Assembly: GCA_033064195.1 (NCBI GenBank)
Contig: JARBJD010000005.1
Span: 434,001 to 498,000, forward strand
Length of the DNA: 64,000 nt
Direction: 5' to 3'
From: Blattamonas nauphoetae
Taxonomy: Eukaryota; Preaxostyla; Oxymonadida
The translations under genes and the position numbers were made by a program. The notes under the pieces were generated by a model. The model was given only the letters and a program-made list of their open reading frames with translations, was not told the origin of the DNA and made no database searches. Shown piece after piece: positions 33,761 through 44,078 of the stretch. Position 1 is the stretch's first letter; every line of letters starts with the position of its first letter.

Positions 33761-34171
33761 CTGGTTGCACGTCAAACTACCCTCCGATGTCGCAAATGTT
33801 CGTGAAAATGGATTTACTCTCTGAAGAGGAGGGTAGGTACTCTTCTGAGGACGACGAAGGCACATTGCAGACAATGGTCCCAAATTCAACGATGACTTCT
33901 CAACCGACGAGCATCTCTTCAAACCAGTTCCGATACTCAGTGGCTCTTGTCCAGGCTTCCCTGAGTCATTTTTGATTCCAGCCTCCAAATGTTAATCTCT
34001 CTGGGAAGACAGGCAGCAACTGAATTGAGTGGACGTGTTCCCTTTCGACCAGAACACTATGTTTTGTGAATTTATATTTTTAAAAAACCTGATTTATGCA
34101 TCGAAACCCAGGGATGAACCAGAGAATAAAATGGACAGACACAAGTGTGGCTCGATCGTCTTCGAATCACG
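33761..34171 (+). pseudogene. stub of a duplicated methyltransferase gene
   Basis: Bases about 33811-33885 read 'LLSEEEGRYSSEDDEGTLQT' and then 'MVP', matching 'SLSEWEGRYSSEYDKGTLQT' plus 'MVP' at the N-terminus of the methyltransferase at 35250. Homology stops soon afterwards and the SAM-binding core is absent. With the upstream family gene it shows that the [family gene + methyltransferase] block was duplicated as a unit and one methyltransferase was then deleted. The rest, to 34171, is non-coding. Confidence 0.75.
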
Positions 34172-35245
34172 ATGAAAGACGAAATATTCTTTAAATCGAT
34201 TTCTGAAAATCCATCTCAATCATCCATTACAGATTCGAATCGACTCATCCTCCAAGAAAGTCATCATTTCGTGAATTTCGCTCCCACCAAGGAATCACCA
34301 TTCGAGGACAACTCAGCAGCATACTGCTCACTTGTTACCCTTGTGAAGGAAAAATACCCATTTGACGATGTCCTTATTGACAAAGCTGTCCAATTTCTGA
34401 ACATTCTCGAACCACAATGGTGCGAAGTACATCTTGCCACGAGACTCATCACTGAACTTGTTCCCTCTTCAGCTGGACCACCTTCTGACTTTATTGAAAG
34501 CATTCTGACTCTTCTGTCATCTCCCCATTCAACAATCGTTGAAGCCACGTCAGTACTCCTCACCAAGATAGTCCTTTACTGTTCATCACCAGTAAGACTT
34601 CAACTCGTGGAGTCAGATCTCATCAGCAAAGTGTTAGCAAGTGTTCAACCGCACACACTCCCATTTTCAGGAAATGAAACGGTGCTCAACACTCAACTCA
34701 GAATCATCATGTATTGCATCAACCTAGCACTTCCAGTGTCTCTCAAGGAACTTGGCATCACTACTGCAGATAGCACACTCAACCATCGTGAAATGATCCT
34801 TCGGAAGGTCATAATTCCTTCATCTCGATTTATGACATTTCTGATCTCGAATCAACACATCCTCAATGGAGACTTGTCCAGCATCATCATGACTCTGTTT
34901 GTCCATCTTATTCAAATGGGTCCATTTCATCTTCCAACATTGGAATTTGTCCTCGCATCTCCGATTGCGATGGCATTCTCAAAATGTCTCTCTTTCGTCG
35001 AAGACTCGATTCCTCTCTTAAATACTCTCCGCACCATCGAAAGATCGCTGAATGAGTGGAAGAATCAAGGCCCAGAAGTACTCCGCTCTGGAAAACGGAT
35101 GAACCAAACACTTCATTCAGAAGGCTTCGAAGATTTAGCAGAACAAATGATGATGACTGACGTGAGCGAAAATTTTGGCGACGTGATTGTGAAAACTTGT
35201 CGCTCAATCTTCAGAATTAAGGGATCGAATGTGACGAGGCGGTGA
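34172..35245 (+). CDS. armadillo-like lineage-specific family protein
   Basis: 357 residues from the ATG at 34172, the same length as its tandem paralog at 32687. The frame is open a little further upstream, but only to a GTG. Shared blocks include 'ELVPSSAG', 'LLSSPHSTIV', 'LQLVESDLISKVLASVQPH', 'NHREMILRKVIIPSS' and 'HSEGFEDLAEQ'. Its stop lies only 4 bases before the methyltransferase ATG, very tight for a eukaryote. The protein is helical and probably a protein-binding ARM-like scaffold (inference). Confidence 0.75.
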   Translation: MKDEIFFKSISENPSQSSITDSNRLILQESHHFVNFAPTKESPFEDNSAAYCSLVTLVKEKYPFDDVLIDKAVQFLNILEPQWCEVHLATRLITELVPSSAGPPSDFIESILTLLSSPHSTIVEATSVLLTKIVLYCSSPVRLQLVESDLISKVLASVQPHTLPFSGNETVLNTQLRIIMYCINLALPVSLKELGITTADSTLNHREMILRKVIIPSSRFMTFLISNQHILNGDLSSIIMTLFVHLIQMGPFHLPTLEFVLASPIAMAFSKCLSFVEDSIPLLNTLRTIERSLNEWKNQGPEVLRSGKRMNQTLHSEGFEDLAEQMMMTDVSENFGDVIVKTCRSIFRIKGSNVTRR

Positions 35246-35249
35246 CAGG

Positions 35250-36149
35250 ATGCCCACAAGTTATTCTTGTTGTGTCACACTCTGTCACATTAAAGAGGAT
35301 TCACTCTCTGAATGGGAGGGGAGGTACTCTTCTGAGTACGACAAAGGCACATTGCAGACAATGGTCCCTATTGTCAACCATTTTCTTTCGTTGATTCCAC
35401 CGCTTGACTCCTCGTCCATTGTTCATGATAATGCCTGTGGGACTGGAATAGTCACTCAGACAATCATTGCCAACATGGAATTGAAGACATCGCAGGACGA
35501 CCAACCATCAAACTTGACCTTCCACTGTACTGACTTCTCGCCTGATATGATCGACAAATTGTCAGCCAAAATCCAGAAATTTGGATGGAACAATGTCACA
35601 GCGACTGTTATGGATGCGTCGCAGCTCACATTCGATGATGAATCGTTCACACACAGCTTCACAAACTTTGGCCTTTTCTTCCTTCCTGATCCCGTTCAGG
35701 GGGCCTCCCACATTTTCAGGACACTGAAGCACGGAGGGATTAGTATTTCCACGACGTGGGGGAAAGTTGGGTATCTTGCTTCGATGCGGAAAGCAGATGA
35801 ACTCACTCGGCCTGATCTCCCGTCAATCACCGACACGTTTACCGACAACTGGACGCAAGAAAGTTTCATCGGGTCAGTGTTCGAGGATGGTGGATTCGCT
35901 GGATCGCACGGAATCGTCACATTCGACCGATGTGAGACGTCGCTTCAAGCGAACTCTATCGAAGAGCACACACACTCGTTTTGGACTCTTTTTGGGTATT
36001 CGGACAAGGGCTGGACGGAGGATGACAAAAAGAAGTGGGTTGCCGCATTTGTCGAAGAATTGTCGAAATCCGACGATTGCTACACAGACACGGCAGGAAT
36101 CTGCCACGTGAGGATGTCTGCGCTGATTTGCAAAGCAGTCAAGTTCTGA
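35250..36149 (+). CDS. SAM-dependent methyltransferase, class I fold
   Basis: 299 residues. Motif I is 'SSIVHDNACGTGIVTQTI' (about residues 53-70), followed by an acidic turn 'FHCTDFSPDMIDKL', motif II-like 'ATVMDASQLTFDDESF', 'FTNFGLFFLPDP' and 'LKHGGISISTTWG'. This layout fits small-molecule methyltransferases of the UbiE/COQ5-like group; the substrate is unknown. The first 35 residues are not part of the core, and the in-frame Met of 'MVPIVNHFL' is a possible start, especially since the preceding gene stops only 4 bases upstream. A stub of a second copy is at 33811-33885. Confidence 0.82.
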   Translation: MPTSYSCCVTLCHIKEDSLSEWEGRYSSEYDKGTLQTMVPIVNHFLSLIPPLDSSSIVHDNACGTGIVTQTIIANMELKTSQDDQPSNLTFHCTDFSPDMIDKLSAKIQKFGWNNVTATVMDASQLTFDDESFTHSFTNFGLFFLPDPVQGASHIFRTLKHGGISISTTWGKVGYLASMRKADELTRPDLPSITDTFTDNWTQESFIGSVFEDGGFAGSHGIVTFDRCETSLQANSIEEHTHSFWTLFGYSDKGWTEDDKKKWVAAFVEELSKSDDCYTDTAGICHVRMSALICKAVKF

Positions 36150-36486
36150 TTTTGTTCATATTCGCGTTTCATTCGACACTTTGAGTTCTTTCGTTTTTTC
36201 ATGCTGGATGCACGTGTTTAGCTTTTTTTCATTTCCGTATGACCTCAGTCCAGCCTTCTGAATTAAAATGGTATGCTTTGTAAATGAAAGCACACATGAG
36301 CTGTCCACTCGACCGAAACTTGAGAAAAACAGGCCTTAAGCAACAAATACTGAACATTCTCACGAAAAGGACAACAAAAAGCAAGAACTCGGTGAGAGAT
36401 GACCACACAGTGGCGTTAATCTCAATCTCTCATCAGTTCGTCGAGTGTTCGGTTTGTTCCTTCAATGTCCGAGCTATGGCCATGAA
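36150..36486. other. convergent intergenic region
   Basis: 337 bases between the stops of the methyltransferase and the hydrolase gene. A/T-rich; I see no gene, repeat end or RNA. Confidence 0.4.
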
Positions 36487-37556
36487 TCAAAAATGAATAT
36501 GAAGAAAGAGAGACACAAACACATTGTAAACATGGCCTTCGCCTTCCAGTGTGAACAGCTTTCCCCCTGTCAGCTCTGCGAGACGAACAGAACTCTGAGA
36601 AAGGCACAAGTCAAGAAAGAGATAAACACAACATCAACACACTTTGTACGGAATCATCACATCCTCTGTCCCGTGCACAATCACAATCTTCATCCCGCTC
36701 TCCTTCAACGTCTTCAGGCGAGCATCACTGACTCGATGCGTCACACACGCCAGCATATGCAGAAACGAGACATTCGACGGGCACACTTCTTCTTGGGAAT
36801 ACAGCTGTTCGGGAGGGAGCAGGATAAACTCACTCCCCTTCACTCCATACGCCGCGAAGTCCGAGTCCAGAAACTCCTTCGTGAAGAACAGGTCCCCGTT
36901 CAGCTTGGCAAGAGCCACAGGGTCTGACATCGTCAGCGACTTCAACATGTCACAAATCACTCGGCACGACGGGAAGAAACCTGCCGTCGTGCAGCCGAGG
37001 TAAAGGCGCGAACAGCGCTCGGGATATCGCGTGGCGAACTCCAGAGTAATCATCCCTCCCATCGACATCCCACCCACAATCACTTTCTCCCAGCCCAGTT
37101 TGTCCACAATCGCCAGTGTGTCCGCTGCTCCAAGAGATGTTCTGCAAAAGTGTGTGGAAAAAGAGACATCAATGAACACAAACAACATACGTAAATCTTC
37201 CCATTTTTCCTGTGCTCCATTTCAGATGTCGGTTTTGGAAGACACACACTGAGCAGTCGTATGTTGTCACGAGGTGCAGCACCATGAACTGATAGTCATC
37301 CAGCTGGGAAGCCAACCCATCAATGAGGATCACTTTCTGAGACCCCGTTCCATACACTGAGAGCAGGAGACACAGGTGACAGGATACAAAGCAGAAGATG
37401 AACACCTTCATAATACAATTCCACATTTTGGTCGCTTGATTGGCAGACGCCGTTCAGTGAGAAATGCTTCTGAATTTGGGCCGAATATTCTTTCTGTTTG
37501 CCAATCTTTTTCTCATGGCGCTTGGGAGGGATGGAGAGATCCAGTTGTGAACTCAT
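36487..37556 (-). CDS. alpha/beta hydrolase, four exons
   Basis: Exons 37556-37406, 37356-37191, 37141-36643 and 36594-36487 join in phase through introns of 49, 49 and 48 bp, giving 307 residues. The N-terminal 'HFSLNG...NVELYYEVYGTGSQKVILIDG' is the first strand and oxyanion region of the fold. The nucleophile elbow is 'VGGMSMGGM' (Ser), the acid lies in 'IVHGTEDVMIPYK', and the catalytic His is in 'LEGEGHVYN' of the last exon. The catalytic triad is therefore complete. The substrate (ester, lipid or other) cannot be told. No signal peptide. Confidence 0.85.
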
Positions 37557-37715
37557 TCTCCTTTCAATGGGCTTTCTGGAACCACTTCACCTCAATTTAA
37601 CTCTAATGTTCTAGAACCCTATCGAAAAGAAAGACAATCATGGAATTGGAGAGAAGATGTCAGTTTGAACTTGTTTTCTAAACTCCTTTCTGTCACCCAT
37701 TATAACAATCATCTG

Positions 37716-39692
37716 ATGATTCATCACACAATGCTTTCTGTGATTCTCTATTTGACCTCACTATTTTCTGCTGAAACACTGGATCTGTCTCGAGCAAACT
37801 CGGGAAGTTTCGAGCTGACAGCCCATCTTTATGAAGGAGATTCGGTCGCTCTCTCAAACATTGATTATCATCTGTTTGCCACTGCTGCCGATGTTCTTCT
37901 CCGTCCAGAAGTGGGAGCGATGACACTTCTTGTTGCGGAATCGAACTCGCACATGGTGAGCAACATGTCGCTGTCGCTGAACAACGCGAAGTCGTTCTCT
38001 CAAATTTTGAGTGGCTCGTTGCTTGAATTGGTTGGATGTGTGATGGCGGATGCAGTGATCACAGGACCACTTGCAGTGATCAACGGAGGCTCAGCAGTGT
38101 TCCGGGAATTGATGGTTAATGGCAAACGCGTCCATTCTCCCATCATTTGCAGTGAGTCTGCCTCGAACGGCACGTTCAAAACTATTGCCTCGAAATATCA
38201 AGATCTCCAAGTGACAGCGCCGAATCAATTGTTCAACGTGTCTGGTCTTACTCGTGTGGAGATCAACTCGTGCAATTTCAAAGAGATCGAATATCTCACC
38301 AATGGCAAAGAATCAAGCGATGAGGCCTCAGCACCGATCACAACTGGTGTGGCTGAAGCGTATCTCAACTCCAACACATTTAACGCTGTCCAGTCTCCTC
38401 TGACCCATGTCGTCCTTCCGCTGTTCACTGCACAAAAAGTGGAGATGCACTCGTCGACAATAAAGTCGTGCTATTCATCTGTGAAGGTTCCCGCATACAC
38501 AATCCCCGACAACCAGAATGTGTACATGCATTCGAACACTTTCAAGGAAAGCTCGGCTGACATCGCAGAAAGTCCACACATCCTCAACTTGAACTCGAAG
38601 GGACTGGTCCTCTCGTTCCACTCGACAACATTCAAAGAGTGCACTTCTTATGGATCTGTGCTGGCAATCCCATCCGCAACCAAGATCTATATGCATTCTA
38701 TCTCTTTCAAAGAACTGACAGTGCACCACACAAACGAGTCTGCCTTCGCAATTACAAATGTCCCTGTCTCGTTGAAGATCCACAGCACACTTTTCCACAC
38801 CTGCACTTCAGTTGGGCCAGCAGGAGCGCTGTCGTTTGGAGACACAACAAGTTGGAACGAATCCAAGCCAGTTGATCCTGAAGTTCCGATTGAGCCTGAC
38901 ACACCAGTTGATCCAGACACACCAGTTGATCCTGAAGTCCCTGATGCCCCAGAAGGAAGAAATGGAGAAGATGGTCCCATCGAGCCGTCCTTCGTTCTTT
39001 CCGACTTGACCTTCCATTACTGCCGCGGATCGGAAGTGAGCGACATTTTGGTGGCCTTCGACGCTGCCTCGCCGTTCACAGTGGCCACATTCTCGAACTG
39101 CCAATCGTCCTCGGAACAGATGAACGCGATCATCGGCGGCCAAGTGACATTCAGGTTGGACCAAATCGAAACACCCGGAAAGGGCTGGGTCGGAATTGGC
39201 GTGCCATGGATCGGAATTGTGGCAGTTGGGATCGTTGTCGCTATTGTGCTTGGCTGTGCGGGTTTGTGTTGCTGTGCCTGCCCGTGCTGCTGTGGCTCAA
39301 GCAAGAAGGGATTCTGCTGCCGAAACAACCACAAATGTTGCTGTGGCGTTGGCAAACAAGCGCAGGAGGGCGAGCGGGGGGTTGTTGATGTTGAGAACCA
39401 AACCCCTCAGACTGTTGTTGTGTCTCCGTATTATGTTCCTTACGCTGTGCCCGCCACGTCGTATCCTCAACCATACCCAGCAGGCCAAGTTGCAGGGGCT
39501 GCTCCTGTTCAACCAGCCGTTGTTGCCAAAACAGAAGAACTGAGCCCAACTGCCCCCTTCTCCGTTCCTGCTTCATCGACAGCGGATGTGAACAAAGAGA
39601 TGCCGCCAGCTGAGCCCCAACAGTATCAGCCATCGCAGCCTCCGACTGAGCACATTCCAAGCACTCTTCCTCCTCCACGCTCGACGGAATGA
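37716..39692 (+). CDS. type I surface protein, beta-helix-like, copy A
   Basis: About 658 residues. A signal peptide is seen ('MLSVILYLTSLFSAETLDL'; the ATG at 37731 is an alternative start). The ectodomain has irregular beta-strand repeats with N-x-F and S-x-F steps ('SNTFNAV', 'HSNTFKESS', 'HSTLFHTC'), like pectin-lyase-type right-handed helices. A Pro/Asp/Val repeat ('EPDTPVDPDTPVDPE') is followed by a single membrane helix ('IGIVAVGIVVAIVLGCAGL') and a Cys-rich juxtamembrane run ('CCCACPCCC', 'CCRNNHKCCCG') that may be palmitoylated. The tail is Pro-rich. A close paralog is at 52546. Role at the cell surface is inferred; the ligand is unknown. Confidence 0.75.
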   Translation: MIHHTMLSVILYLTSLFSAETLDLSRANSGSFELTAHLYEGDSVALSNIDYHLFATAADVLLRPEVGAMTLLVAESNSHMVSNMSLSLNNAKSFSQILSGSLLELVGCVMADAVITGPLAVINGGSAVFRELMVNGKRVHSPIICSESASNGTFKTIASKYQDLQVTAPNQLFNVSGLTRVEINSCNFKEIEYLTNGKESSDEASAPITTGVAEAYLNSNTFNAVQSPLTHVVLPLFTAQKVEMHSSTIKSCYSSVKVPAYTIPDNQNVYMHSNTFKESSADIAESPHILNLNSKGLVLSFHSTTFKECTSYGSVLAIPSATKIYMHSISFKELTVHHTNESAFAITNVPVSLKIHSTLFHTCTSVGPAGALSFGDTTSWNESKPVDPEVPIEPDTPVDPDTPVDPEVPDAPEGRNGEDGPIEPSFVLSDLTFHYCRGSEVSDILVAFDAASPFTVATFSNCQSSSEQMNAIIGGQVTFRLDQIETPGKGWVGIGVPWIGIVAVGIVVAIVLGCAGLCCCACPCCCGSSKKGFCCRNNHKCCCGVGKQAQEGERGVVDVENQTPQTVVVSPYYVPYAVPATSYPQPYPAGQVAGAAPVQPAVVAKTEELSPTAPFSVPASSTADVNKEMPPAEPQQYQPSQPPTEHIPSTLPPPRSTE

Positions 39693-40067
39693 GCGAACTC
39701 CGAAAGTGATGAACCTTGTCGTGCTCCCATCCATACTCATGGGACACGAAGAACGATTGTGTTTTGATATTGCATTCTGCTCCCTGTTGTGTTGAGTCTT
39801 TCTCTTCAAAGTTCATTTTACTCTCATCTTTTTTACAGTTGACCAACACTACAATTTTTCTTGAACTTCTTTTCTCGAATCCTGAGAGAATTCTGTGTCT
39901 GTGAAACGGATTCACTCATCTGATTGGAAATCAATTGAACATTCGATGTGTATTATCAATTTTCTCCACAATTTCCGACCATGGTTCTGAAAGAAGAGAT
40001 GAAGAAAGTTTGAGTATAATTCCCGTGAAATGTTGAATAAATAAGTCAAAAGTAATGAGATTATGTC

Positions 40068-41400
40068 CTACTTCACTTCACTTGGACCACTTGGAGTGAT
40101 CATCCCTTTGTTACGCCGTTTGGAGGTCTCTGAAAGAAGAGATGAAGTCTTCTGTAACTTTTTCAATCTCTCTGACCTACGAGTTGCCGGGGTGGGTGGT
40201 GGAAGTAAACTTTCTTCATCTCTTCTTTCAGAACCATGGTCGGAATCACTCTTCAGTGATTTACGACCTATGGCTTCTTCATTCAGAGATGAAGAAAGTT
40301 TGAGGCTGTTTGGAGACGATATTGGCTTGATGTAGAACTTCCTCAAGACTGTCGAAGACGTTGAAAGTCTTGCCTGCTTCGCATTGTCTAAGTCCGACAT
40401 TCCATTCCGCTTGTTCCTAGATCGTCCAGCGTGCTTGAGCGAATACGCTCCATATTTATCGGTGTCCAGTCCAACCGACTTCATGAGCGATTTTATCCCG
40501 GCGGCAATGTCCCCTGCATCCCTTTCCCGTGCCCTCTCTCCCAAGAGTTGTCCTGTCCAACTCCTGCCTCTTCGTTTATCCAATTCTGTAATCCAGTCGC
40601 AGATTCGCAGGCCCTCGTTCAAATCCCTCTCATTCACTGTCACCCTCTCCCATCCTTCACCTGTCTTCAACCTCGTCATGAAACTCGTCTCGTACTTACC
40701 TTTGCTCATCTGAACGGAATCTCTTCGTATTCTTGCCATCTCTGTAAAGCGCACCGCGTGTTGCATCATCAGTAATGCCGCGATTATTGTCTGAACCATC
40801 TCTTCTTCGACCTGTCCACGAATTACCCATCGTTTGAGGATCTCATCCTCCAGAATCTTCGCGTCCCATGTGTCCTCATACTTAGCCTTCGTCGGATGGA
40901 CAGTGCGGATCCCTCTCATAGTCGCTGTCACCGGGAGTGACACGCCCACTTGGCCCTTCCCAAACAGTTGTGAGAGGAAGGATAATGCACTTCTCGCAGC
41001 TTCCGTTGTTCCCCTCGATCCGCTTCTCCTCATCCATCTCGCCAGAAAGTTTGCAACTCTAATCCCATCAATATCTTTCCAGTTCCTGCCAGCTGCGTCC
41101 TCCTCCTCGATCCAACGACGAATAGCGCCCGCATATTGTCTTACAGTTTCCTTGCTCAATCCTGCCAACATCCAAACCATAGTGTCAACCTCCATTTCCA
41201 GTTCATCGACTAATCCCTCCCAGATCTCCCCAGCATGAATGCTTGGAGGAGACCTGGTGGCAGTCCGCTCCCCGTCGCTACTAAACCCGGTCCCTTCACT
41301 ACCACCTCCTCCGTTCTCCCCAGCAACAGCATACGACTCGCTCTCTGTTCTAAAATGTCTCTTCCTGGTATCGACCGCCAATCCGGAGCTACTAAAATCA
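40068..41400 (-). CDS. DIRS copy 2 tyrosine recombinase
   Basis: Corresponds to 576-1900 of copy 1, with the same 'LKHAGRSR' and terminal 'LRKFYI' boxes. The upper boundary is approximate because of overlap with the reverse-transcriptase frame. The internal complementary region again lies inside it. Confidence 0.78.
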
Positions 41401-43300
41401 ATGTCGTCGGCTCCTCCATCCACTTGACCAGTACCCGCTGAATCAGCGGGATCGGGGGAAAGGCAAAAACGCACTGTTCTCTTCCCCAATCCTGGAGGAG
41501 TGCATTCGTTCCGGCTGCCTCCTCTTCGCCTATCAGGGACCAATATCGAGGAACTTGTCGATTGTGCCGCGATGCAAATGCGTCGACAGTCGGCCTGCAT
41601 TGGAAGTACTCTAAGATTTGTCTGAAGCTCTGAGGTTTCAGACTGTAATCTGTGGTGTCCCTTATCCTGGACAACCGATCCGCAACTGCGTTGTCGACGC
41701 CCGCCACATGCTCCGCCCAAAGTCTTGATAAGTTCTGGTCTGCTTTGAGGAATAGACGTTTGAATTGTGGAAGAAGTGAAAGGGCGGACGATCGTCTGTT
41801 GATATTCGCCACGCACACAGAATTGTCCGACATGACCAGGACATCCTCTCCCTTCTTGATCAGGTCCCTTCGCATCCCCTCTTCGAAACCCCTCACCACA
41901 GCTTCCGCTTCGCGCCTGTTGCTCGACCACAGTCTCTCCTCCGAGTTGAACCGTTCCTGCCAACTCTCCACCTTCCCTTTCCTCGACCAAACCACCCCGA
42001 TCCCCCACTCGCTTGCGTCGGTGTTGAGAGTTACCGACTGATTGAACAAGCGAATGGAGCGACACATCGGCGTCATCAATCGGTGCCTCCACCACTCTAA
42101 CTCTTCCACTTCTACTTCCCCAAGCTGTCCTCTTCCACCCCATCCATGCGACTGAACCACCTTCTCCTTCCAGCCGACCAGATGTCGTGACTGGAAGTGG
42201 CAGAGACTGTCGGCGAAAGCCATTGCCTGTAGTTTGCCGACAAGTGAAGCGACAGTTTGCACACGCGTCTCTCCACCCTGCTCGTGTTGCCTGAGCCTCT
42301 CTCTCACGAGTTCTCGCGTCCTCCCCCTCTTCTCCTTTCCCACCTTGACCGTCATGTTCATTGAATCCCACTCCAGCCCGAGGAAGAGAATCCGCTGCTG
42401 TCCCTCCAGTTGTGACTTCTTGCAGTTGATTGTGAACCCTAGGAGTTCTAATTTCCCTCTGAGGAGAAGAGCATTCGATTCCGATTCTCCCTTCGATTTG
42501 CCGATTACCAGGAAATCGTCCAAATAGGCGACGATTGGGAACGCACGCCTGAACTGTGCGATTACCGGCCGAAGAAGCTTTGTAAACTGTCGTGGCGCGG
42601 ACGTAAGTCCGAAACATAAAGTTTGTTGGATATAAGCGCGTCCGTTGTGAAGGAAACCGAAATGTGGTTGGTCGCGCTTGTGGATTGCGACATGAAGATA
42701 TGCATGTTTGAGGTCGAGTGAGCACATCCAACATCCTTGTGTGATTGACTGCGCAACGGTCGAAAACGATTCCATTTTGAAATGTCGTGGAACGACATTC
42801 TGATTCAGCGTGCGGCAGTCCAGGATCCTTCTCCACCCACCGTCCGACTTCGCAACCACGAAGGTTGGGTTCCATGTTCTCACTTCGCCATTTGTCGTTT
42901 CCCTGATCACTCCCTCTCTGAGTTCGTCTTGAATGACCTCCGCTAATCCTTTCATCTCCTTGGCATTCAGGCGTAACTCGAATGGTGACCCCCCTGCGGT
43001 CGGAGGGCCATCCTCTCCCCACTCGACTTTGATTCCCTTCGCTATGACCTCCGCTAGGCCAAACTCTTGCCAAGCGGCGCTGAAATATCTGGTCCTTCCT
43101 CCCAGTCGATTGCCCACAGTCGGTGCAATCAACTGAGTGTTGTCTTTCGTTCCCATTAATATTTTCCTTGTGTTGATTTCTGATTGGGAGGACGGTTGGA
43201 GAACTGAGGTGTTCCGCTCCTCTGTCTCGGTTGACCCCTCCCCCTTCCTTGACCGTTCGGATGAGCTGGTCTGAAATTGGTCTGGTTCTGAGCACCCCAA
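41210..43300 (-). CDS. DIRS copy 2 reverse transcriptase and RNase H
   Basis: Same layout as in copy 1, with the YLDD box and the 'LNTDASEWG' RNase H motif. It overlaps the gag-like and recombinase parts in the way usual for the family. Fossil or recently active element; see the parent element. Confidence 0.88.
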   Translation of the reverse strand: MGCSEPDQFQTSSSERSRKGEGSTETEERNTSVLQPSSQSEINTRKILMGTKDNTQLIAPTVGNRLGGRTRYFSAAWQEFGLAEVIAKGIKVEWGEDGPPTAGGSPFELRLNAKEMKGLAEVIQDELREGVIRETTNGEVRTWNPTFVVAKSDGGWRRILDCRTLNQNVVPRHFKMESFSTVAQSITQGCWMCSLDLKHAYLHVAIHKRDQPHFGFLHNGRAYIQQTLCFGLTSAPRQFTKLLRPVIAQFRRAFPIVAYLDDFLVIGKSKGESESNALLLRGKLELLGFTINCKKSQLEGQQRILFLGLEWDSMNMTVKVGKEKRGRTRELVRERLRQHEQGGETRVQTVASLVGKLQAMAFADSLCHFQSRHLVGWKEKVVQSHGWGGRGQLGEVEVEELEWWRHRLMTPMCRSIRLFNQSVTLNTDASEWGIGVVWSRKGKVESWQERFNSEERLWSSNRREAEAVVRGFEEGMRRDLIKKGEDVLVMSDNSVCVANINRRSSALSLLPQFKRLFLKADQNLSRLWAEHVAGVDNAVADRLSRIRDTTDYSLKPQSFRQILEYFQCRPTVDAFASRHNRQVPRYWSLIGEEEAAGTNALLQDWGREQCVFAFPPIPLIQRVLVKWMEEPTTLILVAPDWRSIPGRDILEQRASRMLLLGRTEEVVVKGPGLVATGSGLPPGLLQAFMLGRSGRD

Positions 43301-44078
43301 CCTTGAAAGGTTTGATATCCGCCTGCTCGAAAGCGTGAGCGCCCCTGACCGGGGCCCTGTCGAAAAAACAATGGGTCCACACTCTGGAGTTTCCGTCTCT
43401 GAACTGTCATCTTCTCCTTCTTCTCCATCAGTTCCTCCAGCCTCTTTTCTTGTCTCTCCTGAGACTCCCTCTTCGTCGCGTCCGCATCATCAAGTACTGG
43501 TAGTGCGAGGAAATGCGCAATCCTGATGTCGTTCACGGACCTCGTGACCTCTGCTGCTTTTAATGTCATCAACTCCACAGAACGCGCTAGATCCTCCACA
43601 GAACCAGACTTCTTGAACGAGATCACCCCTAATTTGGTCATGTGGAACGCGTCTGCTTCCAACTGGAGGAGACGCTTGTTCAGCTGATTCTTTCCCCGAT
43701 CTGGTAACTTCTGCGATCAGGGCTTTCCAAAAGTACCCATAATTTTGTAGAATCAGATCACATCACCCTTTTAAAAACCATGTACTGAAATCTTAAATCC
43801 GAGCTACACATTGATATACGAAATAACTAAGGCGATAGAAAAAAGAAAGGGATTTACTGCGCGTGATTGGAGCTGACTGATTCATCTGCTCTCTTTGAGA
43901 TCGTTTTCCATAACCAGCCACGGATGTTCGCCGGAGGAGGCCGAGATGGTCTGATGGGCAAGCGACCACAACCTGGACGATTCCAGTGTGGGAGAGTGAG
44001 GCTGAGGGATGAGAAGTCCAACTCGCCATTTCTGTCTCCAACGAAGACGGACTTGATAGTTCGTTGCGCATGTAGCTT

